A stretch of DNA of 64,000 nt from Tetrapyrgos nigripes. Taxonomy: Eukaryota; Basidiomycota; Agaricomycetes; Agaricales; Campanellaceae. The stretch is from contig JAACJM010000007.1 in NCBI GenBank assembly GCA_013368315.1, positions 1 through 64,000 of the forward strand, given 5' to 3'. This document shows, in pieces, positions 21,660-31,324 of the stretch. Made by a program: the position numbers and the translations under genes. Position 1 is the first letter of the stretch, and each line of letters opens with the position of its first letter. The notes beneath the pieces were generated by a model. The model saw only the letters and a program-made list of their open reading frames with translations. It was not told the origin of the DNA and searched no databases.

Positions 21660-21888
21660 TGGCTTTAATCAAGTAGCTTGCTCCTCAAGGGCCTTTTCTT
21701 TTCAGGTTACAAACTATGATGTTGTATCATCCTGCCTGGACCCTATCCTCAGAGCTCTTAGTTTCCCAACACTAGTTGTTCCAATGATTTTCTAATGAGA
21801 CTCATCTCATCTTTTCTCTGCGACTCCACCATTTCCTGCTTTTCTTCTAGATCATGATGACGTTGATCTAGTGAAGACATCATGGTGT

Positions 21889-23183
21889 TTATTTTACCCA
21901 TGAAGGTACTGAAATTGCATCTTTCATTTCTTCTATGGAAGCAAACATTACTTTCTTCTTATCCCAACCCTTCTCTTTAGTGATCTTTTCAATCTTCTGA
22001 GCCTTTGATTCAGTGTCTCCTTCAAAGCTCTGAGGGATAAAGCTGCCATCTCTAAGGCGTACTTTTCCTTGTTCATTTCTGATGAGCCACTTCTTATCAA
22101 AGTACTCTTGTTGAATGTCACAATCTGGCGCCATATGATCTGGGCTATTGCAGAAGAAACACTTCCTTCTGCTAGTTGCCTGATTCGAGTTCAACCCTAA
22201 ATGCGGTGGATTTGAGTATCCTGTGTTAGAGGAATACCCTCGATTGTTATTGAAACTCCCACTGTTAGAGTTAGGCCTAGATCTGCCAGTTTGTTGATTC
22301 ATCATTAACTTGGCTAAGCTAGCTAAGATCGTAGTATTCTGTTCGATCTTCTTGGCCAAGTCTTTCACCCTCCATTATTGACATCGCTAGAGGCTGCCAT
22401 TTTCATCATCCATTCGTCTGGGGAATTTTCTTCTTTAACTGGCAGTGATCGAGATTCGATCATCCTCTCTCTTACTGGTTTACCAGTAGAGGTTTTGCCA
22501 GTGTTCAGACTGACCCCAAGACTCATCAATGCTGCTACATGATTGTTACAAGCGCTTTTGGCAGCTTGCATCATAACTTCTAGTGGGAACGGATCCTCTA
22601 CATTGTCTACTTCATCGTCTATTTCGGGTAAGAAAGAGATCATAGCTCTCCACAATTCTACGTCCAGCACACTCATGAAGTATTCTACAGCTTGTTGATT
22701 TGAAATTGTAACCCGCTCCTTCTGCATGAGCTTCTTTGCTTCAAGCTTAAATTCCCTTATATATGCCAGAAGACGTTTGCGCTGTAGGCTTGTAATCCCT
22801 TCATTTCTGGCGGCTATGGCTTTTAGCTTGTTAACACTTCTGTTAACACCACCAACTGATTCTGGGTAACACTTCTTCAGCTTTTTCTTGAAAGCATCCC
22901 AACTTGGACCAGCTTCGATAGCATCCTCCTCATGACATCTGCAGGTCTTATACTCCATATACTTCATCGCCAGAAGGATCTTGGACTGCTCTAAATCTAT
23001 AGACAAGTCTTGACAGAGTCCCTCTATCTCATCAAAGTATCTCTCTAAGTTCTCCGGCTCTTCTTTGTCAAAGCAAGGTGCCATCTTTTTGGCTTTTGGT
23101 AGCTTATCATTTTGCGTAGCTCTCAAAGCTTCTGGGCTTACTTCAAGCCCAGGAATGCTTGTTTTAACTCGTTCATCTGCCAT
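21889..23183 (-). pseudogene. gag: gag of element B
   Basis: MADERVKTSIPGLEVSPEA opens a 272-codon frame. It carries a gag capsid-like core (APCFDKEEPENLERYFDEIE, then FKKKLKKCYPE) and a long helical half. An overlapping second frame (21889-22368) carries the zinc knuckle CFFCNSPDHMAPDC and ends VPSWVK. The 4-bp overlap between the two frames could be a decay frameshift. Upstream of the ATG the region to 23440 is serine/threonine-rich and partly open. It ends abruptly at the C insertion. Confidence 0.8.
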
Positions 23184-23440
23184 TGTTTCTGTTCTAGGTG
23201 TACTAGATGTTTGTTGTGATTCAAAAAGATTCTCGAAAGGTATATCAAGTTCTTCATCTAAAGGTGAGAGTAAAGATGACTCAATCGATGGAGCTCTATT
23301 GGCGCCAGTTGAAGTAGATGGTTCCTCTATTTCTTCTGTGGTTTCAGAAGTCTGAGAAGTTTTCTTCTTCTTAGGTTTACTGCTAGTTCTCTTTTTAGCA
23401 ACTGTTCTCTTTTGTTCTCTCTCCCAGGGTTTGAGAGGGC

Positions 23441-23886
23441 TGTCATGACATCTATATTTGGTACTATTTATTTCTTCTTATCTCTGTATCCTCAGATCTT
23501 TACACCATTTGACTCTCGTTCCACATGCTACACACCGGACCTTTCATTTCTCTGATACAGCTTCGATACAGCTTCTTGACAGCTTCCTTTACAGCTTCCT
23601 TTACAGCTTTCTTTACAGCTTTACTTTTACATATATAAACCCTGCCCTGACACCTGGTTCCCCATCTTGACCTCTTCATCGTTGGGACCAGGTGTGTGTT
23701 CCCCTTTTCATTACTTCTTTCACCTTTACTGATGGGCACTGTAGTTCCAGTACTTACTGCTGTCTGTTAGGTATTTAATACATTCTTTGTCATTGGGACC
23801 AGTTCCAGTACTTACTGCTGTCTGTTAGTCAATTCGAGCCTGTAGCTCCTCGTTATCGCTATCTAAGTGCTTGCCTCTTTGTGACA
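23441..23886 (+). repeat. 5' LTR of element C (446 bp)
   Basis: Starts TGTCATGACATC and ends TTTGTGACA. It contains four to five tandem TTTACAGCTTCC-like 11-12-bp units (23560-23625), a TATATAAACC box at about 23630, and a downstream duplication of CCAGTACTTACTGCTGTC (about 23750 and 23808). Confidence 0.95.
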
Positions 23887-23963
23887 TTAGGTCAAGATCC
23901 CTTACTGCACTGGTGGCCTCTGTATAGGTCGCCCTTGCAGGTGATACTGTCACCACATCTGGA

Positions 23964-25631
23964 TGATACGCCGCACCATCCTCAGTCTCTGATTCATCTG
24001 TCTCTGCATCTCCCCCACTGTCTCCGACACCACTGCTCTGTGTAGATTGGCTACACAGTCTTGACTTAACAGATCAGAAGCACGTCAGCTTTGAAAACAG
24101 AGAAGAACTCTACAACAACTGCCAGCAACAGCCTTGCCCCCACGCTCATCACTCCATCCCCCAGGTCCGCTACTACTTCTGGGAAGGAGAAAACAGTATA
24201 ATCCTACCCAGCAATCCAGCCCTACTCCACTCCCACTTCCTACGCCTAGCCTTCAGCCACCTGCCATTCTCCGGTCCTGAATCTAGTACTTCCACTGTTC
24301 CATCGCCAGACATCACTCACACCCCACTACCGCTATCTGCTCCACCTTCTGCCATACCAACAGCCCGTTCCAGTCCTACACTTGTACCCAATCCATCCCC
24401 TCTTCCTGTGTCACCAGCCCCACTCAGTCCCATTGCTTCCCCAATCACTGACATTGACATGTCCTCTGCCGCCCTTGAAAATCTCCTCCAGGCTCTGGTC
24501 AACAACCAGAACCAGCTGCAGCAGGCAATCACCAATTTGGTCAATAGACCTATGCACGAATCCTCAGACAAAACTGCCAAACCGGCCCCATTCAAAGGCA
24601 AATCAGCCAAACTCAACTCGTTCTTATCTCTCTTCATTCTCTGGGCTGGAGAACAAAAGTGGCTCAAACTCGACAGTGGGAAACTCAATCCACGGAAGTG
24701 CATTGCAGAAGCACTCCTTATGATGGAAGGACCTGCTGCAGAATGGGCCGCAGAGTATGCTCGTCATATCAGCAGAGTCTGAGCAGACGAAGCCGGAGCA
24801 GTCTTCCCCTGGGAAGGGAACTGGGACAACTTCACCCACACACTAAAGGTTTGGTTCGGGGTAGCAAACGAGCAGCAGCTGGCCAAGAACAAGCTCGAGG
24901 TGTTGAAGCAGGGAGATAAAACAGTTGCGGAGTTCTCTCAGATTTTCAAAATGTGGGCAGAGAAGACTGGGTTCTCGGATCAGGACCTCCAGTACAAGTT
25001 CCGAAAGCGCCTTCATAAGGACCTATTGTTCCCATTAGCAAATGTGGAGCTAGGACAGAAGGAGGCCCCTAAAAACTTAGACGAGCTGATCAGCCGAGCA
25101 CTTCATGTGGAACAGACCCTAGCAGAGTTCGTAGGAAAACCAGTCACTGGCCCTGCCCCATCCCTCTCCAGATTCTCCTCTGCACGAGACCCTAACGCCA
25201 TGGACGTTGACACCTCCCATACCAAGCGTCCCCAGGGTAACAGACGCACCTTTGTGGACTACCAGAAGGCGATGCAGGGGCACTGCTATGGCTGCGGTTC
25301 CAAGGATCACATGAAACGAGATGGGAACCATGGACATGACAAGTGTGACTACTGTGAGAGGATGGGTCATCGCTCTTCCGTCTGTCAGGACTGATACATG
25401 GGTTGACCCAGAGGAGGGGGCCGAAGTAGACAATGCGTGGCTGCCACTGTTAGTGACACCTTTAGTCTCTTCCCCAATGATCCACCCTCTCCTACCCCTG
25501 CCTCTGCCCCCACTGCTACTGTTGCTGCTTCCTCATCCACTGAATCGCTGTCTATGCTCTCTGCCTTGCAACGATCTATCACTGATCAAACTGCCTTACT
25601 CCATAACATCGCTAACCAACAGGGTTTTTGA
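23964..25631 (+). pseudogene. gag: gag of element C
   Basis: The open frame after a TGA at 23964 runs through a proline/serine-rich N-terminus and a glutamine-rich helix (ALENLLQALVNNQNQLQQAI). The capsid core follows (APFKGKSAKLNSFLSLF, then NKLEVLKQGDKTVAEFSQIF). A double-cysteine knuckle (CYGCGSKDHMKRDGN, CDYCERMGHRSSVC) lies at about 25280-25390. TGA codons at 23964, 24780, 25392 and 25404 all stand where CGA is expected. The initiating codon is not evident. The frame ends at TGA 25629 in GGTTTTTGA, and protease continues in +1. Confidence 0.88.
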
Positions 25632-25633
25632 AA

Positions 25634-26455
25634 CGGGTGTCCGTTCCTGCCACGGCACGAACACCCCTGAATACCCATATGCTCTCTTGTTCCTCATACG
25701 ATTCTATTCCCTCATGTACCATATCCAGTATCCTGAAATAGAATCTTGTGCTTCTCACTTCCATATACGTGTGAAACTCCGAGGAAGACGTAATGAGGCA
25801 GTGGTAGTGGCGATGGTTGACAGCGGAGCTACAGGACTGTTCCTGGGACAGTCATTTGTAAACCAGCACCAAATCCAAACCTATCCCCTCTGTAAACCCC
25901 TAGATGTCTACAACATTGATGGGACCCTTAACTGAGCAGTGTCACAAACTGCTACAATTCTTTGTCCTCCTTCTTCTTCTACTTCATTATCAAACCCATT
26001 TTCCAATCACTCATCTATTGCATTTCCTCGATAAACCCTTTTAAACTTTATAAACCTTGTGTTACTGACCTTGAACTTTATAAAACCTGTCAAACCTTAT
26101 AATAACCATCAATCAATCTTCCATCCAATCAATCTTATCTTTCTCCTATCTTTTCCCTACATTTCTCCATTATCTCCTATGTTTCTCCTATCTTGTTCCT
26201 ATCACTTATTCATTGTTTTTCTATATAAACCACTTGACACTCTAGTTAGTTCTTTAGTTTGTTCACTTCATCTCCGCTCCGTACTACTACTACAGAGTGT
26301 AGAGCCTAGTCAGCTTACTCTTTTCCTCTACTTATATCTCTCTTGTTCAATCTATTGTCTTGTATCTGCTTTCTGATTGTGTGACTTGGGTGGTTACTTA
26401 AGTGTATCAGCAACCTTGACAAGCAGGGTGTATAGATTGGTTCTGTCAGCTAGCT
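25634..26455 (+). pseudogene. protease of element C, split by a solo LTR
   Basis: In +1 relative to gag, the frame gives ESCASHFHIRVKLRG, the catalytic VDSGATGLFLGQSF at about 25815-25855, and YNIDGTLN, then TGA 25933. The solo LTR 25940-26421 follows. After it, and in the same frame once one AGCAG copy is removed, the protein continues GCIDWFCQLAMTADGQEAWLD with ILGLPWL at about 26525. Both termini of the inserted LTR are exact. Confidence 0.85.
25940..26421 (+). mobile_element. solo LTR of A family inside element C
   Basis: It starts TGTCACAAACTG and ends CCTTGACA, 482 bp, flanked by a perfect 5-bp duplication AGCAG (25935-25939 and 26422-26426). It shares the TCACTTCATCTCCGCTCCGT block and the tail GTGTGACTTGGGTGGTTA with the other copies. 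A solo LTR implies insertion of a full element followed by LTR-LTR recombination. Confidence 0.95.
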
Positions 26456-28310
26456 ATGACAGCAGATGGACAGGAGGCATGGCTAGATTTTCTGGTTACG
26501 GACTTAGGTGGAGAAGATGTCATCCTGGGTCTTCCCTGGCTGTGTAAGATGAACCCACAGATCGACTGGACAGGCGGCCGGCTGCAAATCCCTGTAGCAC
26601 TGCCCCAATCAGTGGAAGAGGTCCCTGATCAGGATCAGTTCGTTGCTACCAATTTTGGACCAACCCCAAGGGGAAATGTCATCCTGGAAGGCACAGAGTC
26701 TGAACCAACCCAGTCAATTCCTCAGGGAACACATGCACCCATAGACCAACCCCCGGATCTGGCAACAGAAGAGGAGGAGGAGGAACCCCAAGTATATCGC
26801 ATTCGCACTAATCGGGCTACAAGGCGCTCCTGGAAAAAAGCAGGGATCCTTGCTGACACTGGAGAAGAAGTCTGGTGTGCTGCATGGTTCACTTACTCAC
26901 AGCAGCTGGCTGAAGAGGCAAACCAGATGAAACCGAAACAGTCATTTGAGGAGATAGTCCCTCCTCAATATTGGGATTATTCTCAGGTCTTCTCCGAAGC
27001 TGAGTCGGAACGCCTCCCTGCACACAAATCCTGGGATCATGCTATTGAACTGGTACCTGGAGCACCCGCTACCCTACGAACCAAGATCTACCCGATGTCC
27101 ATCAATGAACAGCAGGAACTCGATCAATTCCTTGACGAAAATGTCCACAAGGGATATATCCGACCCTCCAAATCCCCTCTGTCCTCTCCAGTCTTCTTTG
27201 TGAAGAAGAAAGACGGGAAACTTCAGTTTGTTCAGGATTACCAATGCCTAAATGAGTACACTATTAAGAACCGCTACCCTCTTCCCCTCGTTGCCGACAT
27301 AGTCAGCCGCCTTCAAGATGCCAAGTACTTCACCAAGTTTGACATACGTTGGGGTTACAACAATGTCCAGATCAAACAGGGGGATGAGTGGAAGGCAGCA
27401 TTTGCAACCAACCGAGGACTTTTCGAACCTACCATCATGTTCTTCGGATTGACAAACTCGCCAGCTACTTTCCAAGGCCTCATAAACTCCATCTTCTCAG
27501 ACTTGATCGCAGCAGGCAAGGTAGCAGTTTATCTGGACGACATCCTGATCTTCAGTGGGACTCTGGAAGAACACCGAGGAGTGGTTTGGGAAGTGCTAGC
27601 CAGGTTGAAAAGGAATGATCTGTATCTGAGGCCAGAGAAATGCGAGTTTGAACGAGAGGAGATAGAATATCTGGGGCTGATTATCCGGGAGGGGCAAGTT
27701 CGCATGGACCTGGTGAAGGTGGCAGCAGTACAGCACTGGCCAGTTCCCTGCAATGTCTGCAATGTTCAGGTGTTCTTAGGTTTAGCAAATTTCTACCGAC
27801 GATTCATAGAGAACTTTGCTAAAACTGCTCGGCCTCTGAATGACCTCACTCGTAAAGACATCTTGTTTAATTGGGGAACTCACCAACAGGAAGCCTTTGA
27901 CTCCCTTCGAACAGCCTTCACATCTGCGCCCATTCTTACACACTCTGGTCACCAGATCGTCCTACCCAAGTCGAAGTAGACACTTCGGGCTTCGCAACAG
28001 GGGGAGCTCTAATGCAGATGTTGGAAGACAGTCTTTGGCACCCAGTAGCATTCCATTCAGCATCCATGCAGTCAGCCAAACGCAATTACGAAATATATGA
28101 CCGAGAGATGCTGGCTATTATTGAGGCACTGAAAGATTGGCGAAGTTATCTGGAAGGACTACCACAGCCCTTTGAAATTATCACAGATCACTCCAATCTA
28201 GAGTTCTGGTGAACAGCACAGGATCTTAGTCGACGACAAGCAAGATGGGCCCTGTGGCTATCACGCTTTGACTTTCAACTAATCCATCACCCAGGCAAAG
28301 CCTCTCCCGC
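26456..28310 (+). pseudogene. reverse transcriptase-RNase H of element C
   Basis: RT motifs include [44 protein letters not shown] and the intact catalytic YLDDILIF at about 27530. The 507-codon frame closes at 27979 after a 1-base frameshift near 27960. RNase H then continues in another frame (VDTSGFATGGALMQML, NYEIYDREMLAIIEAL, EIITDHSNLEF), with TGA at about 28210 where Arg is expected, then [15 protein letters not shown]. Confidence 0.9.
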
Positions 28311-28379
28311 CTCTCCTCCCACCAAGTAACAGACCGGGAAGACAATCTGGAAACCACATACTCAAACCAGAACACTTTG

Positions 28380-29560
28380 TAAGGCTCACTGCTACTATGC
28401 TGGCCAACCCCCTAGAGGAACAAATTCGTCAGGCACTGGGAAGAGAAGTGGAGGTGTTAAAAGGACTAGAGCAGTTGAAGAAGGAAGGATTGCAACGACT
28501 GGCCAATGGTTTACCTGAATGGGAAGAGGATAATGGATTGGTATACCACAAGGGGTGAGTCTACGTCCCTCCAAATGAAGAGCTGCGGAAGGCAATAGTA
28601 GAACAGTGCCATGATGAATCATCAGCAGGACATCCAGGGCTACATGGAACACTCGATTTGGTAACCTCGCACCTCTGGTGGCCCACCATTTGCTCTTTTG
28701 TAGAGAAGTATGTGGAGGGATGTGATAAATGCACCAGGAAGAAGCTGCAATGTCATCCACAAGCAGTAATCCAACCTTTGGATGTACCCTTAGGACTCTG
28801 GGAAGAAGTTGGAGTTGACCTCATTACACAGCTACCATCCTTGCAAGGCTATGACACAATCCTGGTCTGCACTGACCTCTACAGAAAACAAGTCCATACC
28901 CTTCCCTGCACCTCTAATATCACTGCTACTGAAGTCGCTGACCTATACTACTGAGAAATCTTCTGCCTTCACGGCCTCCCACTTCGCTTTGTATCAGATC
29001 GTGGTCCACAGTTTGCAGTGCAAACCATGCATTCTCTGTTAGACCGACTCGGGATCAAGTCAAGCCTTTCCTCAGACTACCGACCCCAGATGAATGGACA
29101 GACAGAATGAGTCAACCAGGAAGTGGAGAAATATCTGCACCTCTACACCAACTACAGACAGGATGATTGGGTGGAGCACCTTCCTATGGCCAAGTTTGTT
29201 CTGAACTCCCACACACACTCTGCACATGGCATGGCACCTTTTGAGGTGACTTATGGCTACCTTCCTCTATTCAACATACTGGTAGGCTGGCACACAGGCA
29301 TCCCAAATGTAGAAGACCATCTCGAAATCCTAAGACAGGTTCGAAGAGATGCAGGATCAGCACTGCACCTGGCTAAGCGCCAGGAAGGATATGAAAGAGG
29401 GAAACAGAAAGGACATCAATTCAAGGTCGGGGATCATGTCTGGCTGAGTGCAGAAGACATCGACTTGAAACTTTCAAGTGACAAGTTGGGAGATCGGCAA
29501 CTGGGACCATACGAGATTTGGACTATCGGTTAGACCTCCCTGAAACTCTTAATCGCCTGC
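28380..29560 (+). pseudogene. integrase of element C
   Basis: The HHCC zinc domain (ESSAGHPGLHGT...CDKCTRKK) spans about 28615-28745. The catalytic segment has VDLITQLP, CTDLYRKQ, RFVSDRGPQF and MNGQTE. It is broken by TGA at about 28557, 28951 and 29107, each fitting CGA to TGA. The HFKVGDHVWL-like block (QFKVGDHVWLSAEDI) and GPYEI mark the C-terminal GPY/F module. Confidence 0.88.
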
Positions 29561-29845
29561 ACCCAGTATTCCATGTCAACAAGCTCTACCCCTACAAGGG
29601 TAATCTAGTGAACGGACTCTTACCTGAGGAACCAGAGCCAGTATACCTTGAGGGGGAGGATGAGCCTGAGTACGAAGTGGACACCCTTCTGGATAGCAGG
29701 ATACAATGGAGGTGACTGGAATACCTTGTCAAGTGGAAAGGATATGATGACAGTCACAACTCATGGGAGCCAGTCACAAATCTCAAAAATGCGAAGTGTA
29801 AGATCACAGCATTCCACAAGAAACACCCAGAGGCAACAAAGACTT
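29561..29845 (+). pseudogene. chromodomain at the C-terminus of element C integrase
   Basis: After HPVFHVNKLYPYKG and an acidic linker, the sequence EYEVDTLLDSRIQW, a TGA at about 29713, and [19 protein letters not shown] match the chromodomain core of chromoviruses. Chromodomains of this type bind histone marks and steer insertion to heterochromatin. The stop removes it from the polyprotein in this copy. Confidence 0.88.
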
Positions 29846-29871
29846 AAGATTCATCAAGGACAATGAAGTAT

Positions 29872-29881
29872 AGGAGGGGGG
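29872..29881 (+). promoter_or_regulatory. polypurine tract of element C
   Basis: AGGAGGGGGG followed by TAA sits immediately before the 3' LTR, the expected site of plus-strand DNA priming. Confidence 0.8.
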
Positions 29882-29884
29882 TAA

Positions 29885-30343
29885 TGTCATGATGTCTATA
29901 TTTGGTACTATTTATTTCTTCTTATCTCCGTATCCTCAGATCTTTACACCATTTGACTCTCGTTCCACATGCTACGCACCGGACCTTTCATTTCTCCAAT
30001 ACAGCTTCAATACAGCTTCTTGACAGCTTCCTTTACAGCTTCCTTTACAGCTTTCTTTACAGCTTTCTTTTACAGCTTTACTTTTACATATATAAACCCT
30101 GCCCTGACACCTGGTTCCCCATCTTGACCTCTTCGTCGTTGGGACCAGGTGTGTATTCCCCTTTTCATTACTTCTTTCACCTTTACTGATGGGCACTGTA
30201 GTTCCAGTACTTACTGCTGTCTGTTAGGTATTTAATACATTCTTTGTCGTTGGGACCAGTTCCAGTACTTACTGCTGTCTGTTAGTCGAGTCGAGCCAGT
30301 AGCTCCTCGTTATCGCTATCTAAGCACTCACCTCTTTGTGACA
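29885..30343 (+). repeat. 3' LTR of element C (459 bp)
   Basis: It is nearly identical to 23441-23886, with one extra TTTACAGCT unit accounting for the 13-bp length difference. The two LTRs differ at scattered C/T and G/A positions, such as TGACATC versus TGATGTC at the start. Confidence 0.95.
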
Positions 30344-30504
30344 AGTACTTAGTTTTATTGTACTGGCGCATACACTTATTCCACTAATGCTTTAACTAGC
30401 AGTTCGGAACTCACTCTAGTTCTTTTATATACCAATTGAAGTGGTGAATCAGCTTTCTAACCGCCAATTAGTGTTTCTATATGCGAATTTTGTACAGCAT
30501 ATCA
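30344..30504 (-). repeat. truncated 5' LTR of element B (161 bp)
   Basis: AAGTACTTAG to CATATCA matches the last 161 bp (+ strand order) of the B LTR at 8291-10013. The remaining 1.56 kb is missing, replaced by the 3' LTR of element C. Confidence 0.85.
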
Positions 30505-30888
30505 CCACATTGGAAGTCCTGTTGAAAGGTTTTGGTTTAGCACCAGAGTGGCTGCTACCATCCCTTTCATCGGTCCTAGCCTGTTGGGTGCCCATAGTTT
30601 GTCACATATTCCAAAGTTCATGCAAAAGTTCCATCTAATTATTCTGGAGTCCAGTGATGGTCTGGAGGAGTAGCTGATTGTAGTCTTCTCCAGGAACATA
30701 GTTGGCCTGGGTGTAATACCCTTGAGGGTTATCATAGGTTTGGCAAGAGGGAGGTGGATTAGCATAGATTCTCTGACTCCATCAAAGGGGTTTTGAGTAG
30801 GAATCCCTCTGAAGGCCATAGGATTTGGAGTAGTACCCATAGAATAGTCCGAGGGGCCACCAGAGGTAGGCACATTTGGAGTAGTCAT
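30505..30888 (-). pseudogene. element E gag 5' half
   Basis: The ATG at 30888 begins MTTPNVPTSGGPSDYSMG, a glycine/proline-rich N-terminus. After a frameshift the sequence continues through an acidic/glutamine segment to AKPKPFNRTSNV at the B insertion. Joined to 8286 leftwards it reads VDPFLLQMYLWFLRNP, a standard gypsy gag motif. Two stop codons occur in the short stretch. The leader between this ATG and the LTR is only about 50 bp. Confidence 0.7.
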
Positions 30889-30938
30889 CTAGGGGGTTCT
30901 TCAAGCATCTGAGAATAGTGAGAAGAAGAACGTGTGGT

Positions 30939-31324
30939 TGACATCAGGTTGCCTCTAGGGGTACTCTAGTCTAATGTCAGAACTGAGCTGAGAGTATTTA
31001 GGTGAGGTGACAATGACACTAGGAAATGAGCAGAATAAGGCAAGGTCCACATGATAAGACCAGACTAGAGTAGAGATACAGGATGAGTATCCTACTCTAT
31101 ATATACTACTTTAGAAATAATGCCTGTGTTTCAAGAGGAATTAATCGAAAAGATAAATTAAAGTCCTATGACGATATGCTTGCAATCTAAGGGGATCTGC
31201 AGACAACTATGGAGCGATAAATGACCTAGCTTGGAAGAAGTCAATCTCATTAGGGGAAAGTGGGTAGCAGCAACTGGAGAGATAAAGAAGGATTGAGAAT
31301 CCTTCTAATGAGAGGTTCATGACA
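30939..31324 (-). repeat. probable 5' LTR of element E (386 bp)
   Basis: On the minus strand it starts TGTCATGAACC and ends CCTGATGTCA, and contains a TATATATAGAGTAGG promoter-like block. It lies directly upstream of the E gag and next to foreign + strand integrase sequence. No second copy is in the window, so the ends are inferred from TG..CA termini and the abrupt change of content. Confidence 0.6.

Larger units (their letters stand above)
23441..30343 (+). mobile_element. chromovirus-type Ty3/gypsy element C
   Basis: Two LTRs (23441-23886 and 29885-30343) flank gag, protease, RT, RNase H, integrase and a chromodomain. The polypurine tract AGGAGGGGGG is at 29872. The flanking pentamers differ (AGGGC, AGTAC), so this copy lacks a target duplication. 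It joins B leader sequence on the left to the distal end of the B 5' LTR on the right. The coding region carries at least nine TGA codons in CGA positions and several frameshifts, plus a solo LTR insertion (25940-26421). Confidence 0.92.
8291..30504 (-). mobile_element. giant Ty3/gypsy-like element B with antisense cargo
   Basis: Reading on the minus strand: truncated 5' LTR remnant (30344-30504), gag, protease/linker, RT-RNase H, integrase, then about 6.5 kb of accessory DNA with genes on the other strand, polypurine tract, and 3' LTR (8291-10013). It carries chromovirus C (6903 bp) in its 5' end. The flanks CCGC (8287-8290) and CCAC (30505-30508) form a 4-bp target duplication differing by one CpG transition. 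Excision restores the gag frame of E. Without C, and with a complete 5' LTR, B would be close to 17 kb. That is well above the usual 5-8 kb of fungal gypsy elements. Confidence 0.85.
6880..31324 (-). mobile_element. Ty3/gypsy element E (5' LTR, gag, protease start), invaded by A and B
   Basis: The E parts are the LTR at 30939-31324, the gag 5' half at 30505-30888, and the gag 3' half with protease at 6880-8290. The two gag halves join exactly when B (8291-30504) and one 4-bp duplication are removed. The left side ends where the element A LTR begins, inside the protease. The rest of E pol must lie beyond A, outside the window. E itself sits next to integrase sequence of F on the opposite strand, so it probably inserted into F. 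Confidence 0.8.
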
